Positions 1 to 5,138 of a stretch of DNA of 5,138 nt are shown here, piece after piece. Location: positions 1-5,138 of the forward strand of contig JAUXBV010000313.1 of assembly GCA_030619215.1 (NCBI GenBank), in the 5' to 3' direction. A program made the translations under genes and the position numbers. This stretch comes from Fibrobacterota bacterium. Its GTDB lineage: Bacteria > Fibrobacterota > Chitinivibrionia > Chitinivibrionales > JANQEN01. Each line of letters opens with the position of its first letter. Position 1 is the first letter of the stretch. Under the pieces are notes generated by a model that was not told the origin of the DNA, made no database searches, and saw nothing but the letters and a program-made list of their open reading frames with translations.

Positions 1-1965
1 ATACTGATTATCTTTGATACTGTCCGGGAAGAATGCATTAAATCCGTTTATACCCCCAAAAAACATCTCTCCTCTTGGGCTTTTATACGCAGCGTAATGG
101 TTAAATTCGTTGTTTTGCAATCCATCATTAACATCATAATTCCTGAATTTTCCGGTTTTTGGATTAAACCGTGATATACCTTTATTGGTGCTTAGCCAGA
201 GGTTCCCCTTACCGTCTTCAAGCATGGTGTAAATAGTATTATCCGGCAAACCGTCTTTTTTTGAGAAACGGGTAAAAGTATTGTCATTTCGGTTGAACCT
301 GTTAAGTCCTTCATGGGTTGCACCAACCCATAGTATTCCGGAGCGGTCTTCATAAATTGAATAGATAAAATTATCACTCAAGCTGTTTGGGTCGTTAGGA
401 TCTGACCTGTAATGAACAAACTCCCCTTTCTTTCTATCGAGCCTGTTTACTCCTCCACCTCCGGTCCCTATCCATAAAAATCCGGATTGATCCTCACAAA
501 CGTCGTAAACCCTGTCGCTACTCAAACTGTTTTGATTGTCAGGGTCATTTTTATAGCGGATAAACTGATCTGTTTCACGATTGAATTTATTCAGCCCTCC
601 TCCTCTGGTCAAAATCCACAGATCATCTGAACGGTCTAAATAGAGACGGGTAATTTTATTACTACTCAAACTATGAGGATCTTCAGGGTCATTTTCATAA
701 TGAACACATTTACCTGTTTTACGTTCAAATCTATTTAATCCTTTATACGTGGCAACCCAAAATACACCCGATTTATCTTCACGAATATCACAAATTCTGT
801 TATAATTTATGCTATAAGGATCGTCAGGGTCATGTTTATAAAAAGTAAATGTATTCGTTTTTCTATCTAACCTGTTCAACCCGCCATTATCTGTTGCAAT
901 CCAAAGGATCCCTTTACGATCCTCATAAACCTGCCAGATCATATTATCATTGAGACTGTTGGGATTAGTCGGGTCATGTTTGAAATGAGTGAATTTCTGG
1001 GTCTCTTTATAAAAGCTGTTCAGCCCCTTCCCACTGGTGCCGAACCAGAGCCCCCCAATAGTATCTTCAAAAATTGAAATTACCCTGTTGTGACTTAAAC
1101 TGGTGGGGTCTTTAAGATTGCTTGCGTAACAGTGAAACTGCTCTTTTTCCCGGTTGAATATATTCAGTCCCCCGTTTTCCGTACCGATCCAGAGAGAACC
1201 GGATCTATCCTTATAAATAACATTAACATAATCATCACTCAAACTGGTACGATCACCGGAAATATGTCTATAACAAAAAAACTGTTCCCTGTCCCGGTCA
1301 AACCTGTTAAGCCCTCCTCCATAGGTACCTATCCATAGTGCACCCAGATTGTCTTCACAGATGGAAAGTACGTTGTTGCTGCTTAAACTGGTTGTGTCAC
1401 CCCTGATATGCTTATAAAGAATAAACTGCCCTGTTTCTGTATCAAGCTTATTGAGCCCTCCTCCTTCAGTGCCAATCCATAGTATTCCATTTTTATCCTG
1501 ATAAACCGCACGGATTGTATTATTACTCAAGCTGTTTGGATTTTCAGGATCGTTTTTATATCGGATAAACTGTTGTTGTTTCTTATCGAATCTGTTTAAA
1601 CCATTTTCACTCCCTAACCAAAGTCCACCACTTCCATCCTCACAAATTGAAAAAATTCTATTGTCACTAATACTATTAGAGTCATCAGGATCGTGTAAAT
1701 ATCTTGTAAACTGGTCCTTTTCAGGATTAAATCTATTAAAACCATCATCCGTTCCTACCCACAAAATGCCACTGCGATCTTTGCACATTGAAAGAATGTA
1801 ACTGTTGCTTAAAGAATTTGGATTATCGTGCTCAGACTCATAAACGGTAAGATTATTTCCATCGTATCTATTCAATCCGGCATGTGTCCCGATCCATATA
1901 AAACCATTATTATCCTGGATAATACACATTACGGCGCCCTGAGAAAGCCCATGCTCAACAGACAG
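1..1965 (-). repeat. Reg_prop blade array of the second sensor (blades 1-14)
   Basis: Fourteen coding repeats. Lengths for blades 1-13 are 45, 47, 47, 48, 48, 48, 48, 48, 47, 48, 48, 44 and 45 residues, followed by the EMFFGG blade 14. From blade 2 on, the series matches the upstream gene except at blade 7 (48 versus 47). The first blade begins with the usual N-terminal strand [10 protein letters not shown]. Motif variants are W-L-G-S in blade 3, W-I-A-T in 8, W-V-A-T in 9, W-I-L-T in 10 and W-V-G-A-T in 12. Confidence 0.9.
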
Positions 1966-2073
1966 ATGGCGGAACCTGATATTCTCCCCTTGAGCATTTA
2001 AATAAAATACCTGACTAAGGAAAAGTAAAGATACCACAATTCTTAAACTCTGCTTTTGCCAATAAATAAGCAT
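1..2073 (-). CDS. Second two-component regulator propeller sensor, paralogue of the upstream gene, C-terminus cut by the window edge
   Basis: Exported or membrane-anchored Reg_prop sensor. I read the frame codon by codon from ATG (2073-2071) to base 1: 691 codons with no stop or frameshift, so this is an open partial gene rather than a pseudogene. Residues 1-27 form a signal peptide: Lys7 and Arg11, a hydrophobic stretch, then LNAQ, a common Bacteroidota ending. Blades start at residues 58, 103, 150, 197, 245, 293, 341, 389, 437, 484, 532, 580, 624 and 669, giving 14 in all, which fits two seven-bladed propellers. The visible part ends just after the blade-14 segment [16 protein letters not shown], which is identical in the upstream gene. 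By homology a Y_Y_Y domain, a membrane helix and a kinase should follow, but none is visible, so an HTCS-type or other output cannot be excluded. The start is supported by the signal peptide and a well-placed Shine-Dalgarno. Blades 8-10 have lost the Gly of W-x-G-T. Confidence 0.93.
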   Translation of the reverse strand, partial: MLIYWQKQSLRIVVSLLFLSQVFYLNAQGENIRFRHLSVEHGLSQGAVMCIIQDNNGFIWIGTHAGLNRYDGNNLTVYESEHDNPNSLSNSYILSMCKDRSGILWVGTDDGFNRFNPEKDQFTRYLHDPDDSNSISDNRIFSICEDGSGGLWLGSENGLNRFDKKQQQFIRYKNDPENPNSLSNNTIRAVYQDKNGILWIGTEGGGLNKLDTETGQFILYKHIRGDTTSLSSNNVLSICEDNLGALWIGTYGGGLNRFDRDREQFFCYRHISGDRTSLSDDYVNVIYKDRSGSLWIGTENGGLNIFNREKEQFHCYASNLKDPTSLSHNRVISIFEDTIGGLWFGTSGKGLNSFYKETQKFTHFKHDPTNPNSLNDNMIWQVYEDRKGILWIATDNGGLNRLDRKTNTFTFYKHDPDDPYSINYNRICDIREDKSGVFWVATYKGLNRFERKTGKCVHYENDPEDPHSLSSNKITRLYLDRSDDLWILTRGGGLNKFNRETDQFIRYKNDPDNQNSLSSDRVYDVCEDQSGFLWIGTGGGGVNRLDRKKGEFVHYRSDPNDPNSLSDNFIYSIYEDRSGILWVGATHEGLNRFNRNDNTFTRFSKKDGLPDNTIYTMLEDGKGNLWLSTNKGISRFNPKTGKFRNYDVNDGLQNNEFNHYAAYKSPRGEMFFGGINGFNAFFPDSIKDNQY

Positions 2074-2079
2074 TAGAAT

Positions 2080-2093
2080 AGCTTCCTTAAGCT
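2080..2093 (-). other. Small inverted repeat spanning the stop codon and the Shine-Dalgarno
   Basis: The minus strand carries AGCTT, a four-base loop AAGG, then AAGCT: a perfect 5-base-pair stem. Half of the ribosome-binding sequence lies in the loop and half in the 3' arm. No U-tract follows, so it is not a terminator. It is short and A/T-rich in its arms, so it may be chance or may weakly affect initiation of the second gene. Confidence 0.35.
2082..2088 (-). promoter_or_regulatory. Shine-Dalgarno of the second sensor gene, overlapping the first gene's stop
   Basis: The minus strand reads AAGGAAG, one mismatch from AAGGAGG, ending 8 bases before the ATG at 2073-2071. Its first two A's are the last two bases of the upstream TAA stop (2089-2087). 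Only 13 bases separate the genes. This supports the chosen start and suggests that ribosomes finishing the first gene can re-initiate on the second; the coupling is inferred. Confidence 0.7.
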
Positions 2094-5000
2094 TCAGGTA
2101 ACTGGAAATAGAAATCACTACCGCCATTTGTACCGACTCTATATCCAATAATGCCGCCATGGGCTTCAATTATCAGTTTTGAAACAGCCAAGCCAAGTCC
2201 CGTCCCTTTTGGTAAAATGCCACTTTTATCCTCTAATTGCGCATAAGCGTTAAAGAGTAACTCCTGCTTGCTTAATTCAATCCCCGGCCCCTGGTCTGCA
2301 ATGGAGAACTCTTGAAAAGGCTTGTCACTGATTTGAACACGTTTTATCGAAGCAGTAATCACTCCATTTTCCGGTGAAAATTTAATTGCATTTGATAAAA
2401 AATTGACCATCACTCTACTTACGCGATTTGGATCGGCCTGAACTCTGGTATTGACCTCAAGGTGTTGCTTCACGCGAATATTATTCTTGGAAAAAAGAGG
2501 CTTCATCAGCATTATTGTATCATACAATAACGTTCCTAAAATCACCTCTTCCTTTTTTATAACCATTTTACTTGCTTCAAACTTATAGATATCAAGCATG
2601 TCATTGATTAAATTGATCATGGTATAAGCTGATTTTGAAATGACCATACCGCTTTTAGCGCTTTCACTCCCGACATCATCCAGCTTCATTAACTCTGAAT
2701 GACCCATAATACTTTGCAGGGGGTTCCGAAGGTCATGAACCAGCATCGCGGTAAAATTTGCTTTCAGTTTCAACTCATTTCCCAGTCTCCTTTTCTCCGA
2801 TACCTGCTTGACATACGTTATCGATGCTATAAAAGATACCAGGATAACACCCAGTATTATTACTATGACAAGGAGCCTAAACCACCAGGTTTTCCAGAAG
2901 GGCGGTATGATTGTTATCCTTAATGATGCCCCATCTTCATTCCATATCCTGTCATTATTCGATCCTTTGACTTTGAAAACATATTTGCCGGGAGTAATAT
3001 TTGTGTATGTCGCAAAGCGCCTGTTCCCCACATAGTTCCATTCCTTCTCCAGGCCCTCCATCTTATAGGCATAGCGGTTCTTTTCCGGAGCCAGATAATT
3101 CAAAGCTACAAAGGTAAATGAAAAAACATTGTCTTTATAGGAGAGCGTAATCTCTTTGGTTTCTGTTATTGATTTGGTAAGAATTAAACGCTCTCCAATT
3201 GTCTTTCCTATGGGCACTGATTTGTTAAATATTTGAAAATCTGTAATAACGACTGGCGGTATATCCTGATTATCCTTGATACTGTCCGGAAAAAAGGCAT
3301 TAAATCCATTAATGCCCCCGAAAAACATCTCACCGCTCTTACTCTTATGTGCGGCATAGGTGTTAAATTCATTACTCTGTAATCCATCTTCAACATAATA
3401 ATTTTTAAAAGTCTCCAATTTGGGATCAAACTTTGATAATCCCCTGTTGGTGCTCACCCATAGATTTCCTTTATTGTCTTCTAAAATGGTATATACTTCA
3501 TTATTTGATAGGCCATTCTTCTCTGTGTAATGGGTAAACAGCCCTTTTTCCCGGTCAAACTTATTTAATCCTCCTCCATAGGTCCCTATCCATAAATTAC
3601 CGGAACTGTCCTCACAAATTGCTTGAACATTATTATTGCTTAAGCTATGTATATTTTTTGGGTCTGAAGTATAATGAATAAATTGTTCCGTTTTCCGGTC
3701 AAACGTATTTAATCCTCCTCCATCTGTTCCAACCCAGAAAGTATTGGAACGATCTTCGTACAGGTAATAAACACTATTATTACTGATACTGGTACTGTCA
3801 TCAGGATCATGTTTATAATGAGTAAAGTGCCCTGTTTTTCTGTTGAATTTATTAAGGCCTTCTCCTCTTGTTCCTACCCAGAGAATGCCAGAGCGATCTT
3901 CATAGATAGACCGGATTTTATTTTCACTTATAGAATAAGGATTATCAGGATCAAAAACATAATGGGTGAAGTGTTCTGTATCACGCATAAATTTATCAAG
4001 GCCATCATTAGTCCCAACCCATAACACGCCAAACCTGTCTTCATATACTACTGAAACTATATTGGAGCTTATACTGTGTGAATTTTTATTATCATGCACA
4101 TAATGGGTAAAGATATTTTTTTCTCTATCAAATTTATTCAGGCCATCGGTGTCAGTTCCAATCCATAATACTCTTGACGTATCTTCATATATACACCAGA
4201 CCATGTTATCACTCAGGCTATTACTGTTTTGATGATTATGTTTATAATGAACAAACTTTTCTGCTTTTTGATTGTATATATTTACACCATAAGAAGTTCC
4301 AATCCATATGGTACCGGTATTATCTTCTAATATTGAAAGGATTTCGTTACTGCTTATGCTATTTGGATTATCAGAATTATTCTGATAGCTGAAAAATTTC
4401 TCTTTTTTACGATCAAAAACCGAAATCCCTCCTGAATAAGTGCCGATCCATAGTCTACCGGACCGGTCCTCATAGATAACAGTAACATGATTATCATTTA
4501 AACTATAGGGATTATTGAGGACGGGTTTATAGCGTGTAAACTGCTCTTTTTCCCTGTTAAACCTGTTGAGTCCCCCATGCTCTGTGCCAACCCATAGCAC
4601 ACCATTTCCGTCTTCATACACACAGAGAACATAATTATCACTTAGCGAATTGGCGTCTTTTCTATCATAGGTATAATGAATAAATTGTTCCGTTTTATGA
4701 TCAAATTTATTAAGCCCTCCTCCATAGGTGCCGATCCAGATAGTGCCTGATTTATCCCGGCACACGGCCCGAACCTCATTGCTGCTTATACTATTTTGAT
4801 TGCCCGGGTCGTTTACATACCGGACAAATTGATTTTTTTCCTGATTAAACCTGTTTAAGCCATTACTCGTTCCTATAAAGAGTTCATTGGAGCCGCCTTG
4901 GCAGATGGCGTTGACCGAATTATCACTTAAACTATTTATATCATTGGGGTCATGAAAATATCGTTTACATATATTCTTCGCAGGGTCAAGCCGGTTCATT

Positions 5001-5138
5001 CCTTTCTCAGTGCCTATCCACAGTAATCCGTCATGGTCTTTACACATAGACAGGATATTATTATTGCTTACGCTTGTGGTATCATAAATATCTTCTTTAT
5101 ATACAATGAAATTGTATCCGTCATATTTATTCACCCCC
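2087..5138 (-). CDS. Two-component regulator propeller sensor histidine kinase, N-terminus cut by the window edge
   Basis: Membrane sensor kinase: a periplasmic propeller binds a signal and a cytoplasmic kinase passes phosphate to a response regulator. Residues are counted from the GTG at 5134-5132. That GTG is not a real start: the frame stays open to the edge and it aligns with Leu67 of the downstream paralogue, so about 66 residues (signal peptide and start of blade 1) are missing and the full protein is about 1080 residues. Blades 2-14 begin at residue 37, most with W-[IV]-G-T and YEDRSG-like motifs; blade 14 starts at 602. Y_Y_Y domain is about 662-743, the transmembrane helix about 752-774. 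The H-box is HDLRNPL with phospho-acceptor His800, N-box Asn915, G1 DQGPGI at 947-952, G2 GTGLGL at 977-982; all key residues are intact. The chain ends after HATPase_c, with no receiver or HTH_AraC domain, unlike classical hybrid (HTCS) proteins. Ligand and partner regulator are unknown. Confidence 0.95.
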   Translation of the reverse strand, partial: GVNKYDGYNFIVYKEDIYDTTSVSNNNILSMCKDHDGLLWIGTEKGMNRLDPAKNICKRYFHDPNDINSLSDNSVNAICQGGSNELFIGTSNGLNRFNQEKNQFVRYVNDPGNQNSISSNEVRAVCRDKSGTIWIGTYGGGLNKFDHKTEQFIHYTYDRKDANSLSDNYVLCVYEDGNGVLWVGTEHGGLNRFNREKEQFTRYKPVLNNPYSLNDNHVTVIYEDRSGRLWIGTYSGGISVFDRKKEKFFSYQNNSDNPNSISSNEILSILEDNTGTIWIGTSYGVNIYNQKAEKFVHYKHNHQNSNSLSDNMVWCIYEDTSRVLWIGTDTDGLNKFDREKNIFTHYVHDNKNSHSISSNIVSVVYEDRFGVLWVGTNDGLDKFMRDTEHFTHYVFDPDNPYSISENKIRSIYEDRSGILWVGTRGEGLNKFNRKTGHFTHYKHDPDDSTSISNNSVYYLYEDRSNTFWVGTDGGGLNTFDRKTEQFIHYTSDPKNIHSLSNNNVQAICEDSSGNLWIGTYGGGLNKFDREKGLFTHYTEKNGLSNNEVYTILEDNKGNLWVSTNRGLSKFDPKLETFKNYYVEDGLQSNEFNTYAAHKSKSGEMFFGGINGFNAFFPDSIKDNQDIPPVVITDFQIFNKSVPIGKTIGERLILTKSITETKEITLSYKDNVFSFTFVALNYLAPEKNRYAYKMEGLEKEWNYVGNRRFATYTNITPGKYVFKVKGSNNDRIWNEDGASLRITIIPPFWKTWWFRLLVIVIILGVILVSFIASITYVKQVSEKRRLGNELKLKANFTAMLVHDLRNPLQSIMGHSELMKLDDVGSESAKSGMVISKSAYTMINLINDMLDIYKFEASKMVIKKEEVILGTLLYDTIMLMKPLFSKNNIRVKQHLEVNTRVQADPNRVSRVMVNFLSNAIKFSPENGVITASIKRVQISDKPFQEFSIADQGPGIELSKQELLFNAYAQLEDKSGILPKGTGLGLAVSKLIIEAHGGIIGYRVGTNGGSDFYFQLPEA
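3669..3694 (-). repeat. 26-base exact direct repeat, copy in blade 11 of the upstream gene
   Basis: This is the partner of 4671-4696, about 1.0 kb away in the same orientation and reading frame, again encoding KTEQFIHYT. Recombination between the copies would remove seven blades (one propeller) in frame. Confidence 0.7.
4671..4696 (-). repeat. 26-base exact direct repeat, copy in blade 4 of the upstream gene
   Basis: This 26-base stretch is identical to 3669-3694 and encodes KTEQFIHYT in blade 4. The partner copy lies in blade 11, exactly seven blades later. Over the full blades I count 30 identical residues of 48. Exact identity over 26 bases is longer than most blade pairs here show, so recent sequence exchange between these blades is possible. 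Confidence 0.7.
4715..4729 (-). repeat. TYGGG-coding sequence shared by three blades in the two genes
   Basis: The plus-strand 14-mer cctcctccataggt, which reads as the Thr-Tyr-Gly-Gly-Gly turn on the minus strand, occurs at 4716-4729, 3570-3583 and 1313-1326. The first two are in the upstream gene (blades 4 and 12) and the third is in the second gene (blade 5). It marks the most conserved DNA of the blade and could be shared ancestry or a site of local exchange. Confidence 0.6.

Larger units (their letters stand above)
3272..5138 (-). repeat. Reg_prop blade array of the upstream sensor (end of blade 1, blades 2-14)
   Basis: Degenerate coding repeats of 44-48 codons (132-144 bases). A typical unit reads W-[IV]-G-T-x-G-G-G-L-N-[KR]-F-D-R, then QF-x-HY, a D-P-D-D-P-x-S-[IL]-S loop, N-x-V, and [IV]-Y-E-D-R-S-G. 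Lengths for blades 2-13 are 47, 47, 48, 48, 48, 47, 48, 47, 48, 48, 44 and 45 residues; blade 14 starts EMFFGG in place of the Trp motif. Blades 2-3 are the most degenerate, with QGGSN replacing EDRSG and LFIGT lacking the Trp. The period reflects protein structure and there are no spacers. Confidence 0.9.

Noticed and set aside
192..377. Minus-strand 61-codon open frame
   Set aside because: It is a different reading frame inside blades 12-13 of the second sensor, whose own frame is unbroken there.
1132..1338. Plus-strand open frame of 68 codons
   Set aside because: It is wholly antisense to well-formed blades of the second sensor. The product is low-complexity and resembles no family; it is a shadow of the repeated coding sequence.
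1380..1420. An Arg-Gly-Asp tripeptide in blade 4 of the second sensor as an adhesion motif
   Set aside because: It sits where other blades carry the D-P-D-D loop and is explained as blade variation; a three-residue match is uninformative.
1..2073. The left two-fifths of the window as non-coding or a decayed pseudogene, since no closed open frame covers it
   Set aside because: The minus-strand frame is continuous for 691 codons; it simply lacks a stop within the window.
2699..4392. Several plus-strand open frames of 71-75 codons (2699-2923, 2808-3035, 3809-4024, 4174-4392) and a minus-strand one at 3208-3429
   Set aside because: All overlap the intact kinase and sensor frame of the upstream gene, have no plausible ribosome-binding site or domain, and recur because the underlying sequence is periodic.
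5132..5134. GTG as the start codon of the upstream gene
   Set aside because: The preceding codon (GGG) is in frame and open to the edge, there is no signal peptide, and the GTG aligns with the middle of blade 1 (G-L-N-R-Y-D-G) in the paralogue. It is an internal valine.
1..5138. CRISPR-like or satellite array because of the regular ~144-base period
   Set aside because: The repeats are degenerate, contiguous, in frame, and match the Reg_prop protein consensus. There are no unique spacers between constant repeats.

Overview
The window lies inside two long, same-strand (minus) genes that read from right to left, one directly behind the other. Both encode periplasmic two-component regulator propeller (Reg_prop) sensors. 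Neither is complete: the upstream gene (2087-5138) runs in from beyond the right edge and lacks its first ~66 codons. The downstream gene (1-2073) starts inside the window but runs off the left edge after 691 stop-free codons. Apart from a 13-base junction there is no non-coding DNA.

The likely source is a Bacteroidota bacterium or a relative rich in Reg_prop proteins. Evidence is the architecture (14-blade sensor, Y_Y_Y domain, one membrane helix, histidine kinase), the signal peptide ending in Asn-Ala-Gln, and the AT-rich codon use. This is inferred from family knowledge; no phylogenetic marker is present.

Layout in the direction of transcription. Positions 3272-5138 hold the upstream sensor, with the tail of blade 1 and then blades 2-14. 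About 2900-3150 encodes the Y_Y_Y domain, about 2810-2880 the single transmembrane helix, and 2090-2780 a HisKA plus HATPase_c transmitter with intact H, N, G1 and G2 boxes. The stop codon is at 2087-2089. A Shine-Dalgarno-like AAGGAAG overlaps the stop, and the ATG of the second gene follows at 2073-2071. That gene encodes a signal peptide and then blades 1-14, and leaves the window at the same point of the protein at which the first gene proceeds to its Y_Y_Y domain.

The two genes are tandem paralogues. Their blades align one-to-one, with a single-residue length difference over 13 aligned blades, so a whole sensor gene was duplicated rather than blades amplifying independently. The short junction suggests co-transcription and perhaps translational coupling. 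Each protein probably senses an extracytoplasmic ligand and signals through a cytoplasmic kinase. The first kinase has no receiver or AraC-type output domain on its chain, so it needs a separate response regulator, which is not visible here. Well-studied relatives sense glycans, but no SusC/SusD, glycosidase or other substrate clue is present, so the ligand is unknown. I did not find a wholly new kind of system. The points most worth following are the tandem sensor pair and the clustered divergence in blades 8-10 of the second copy.
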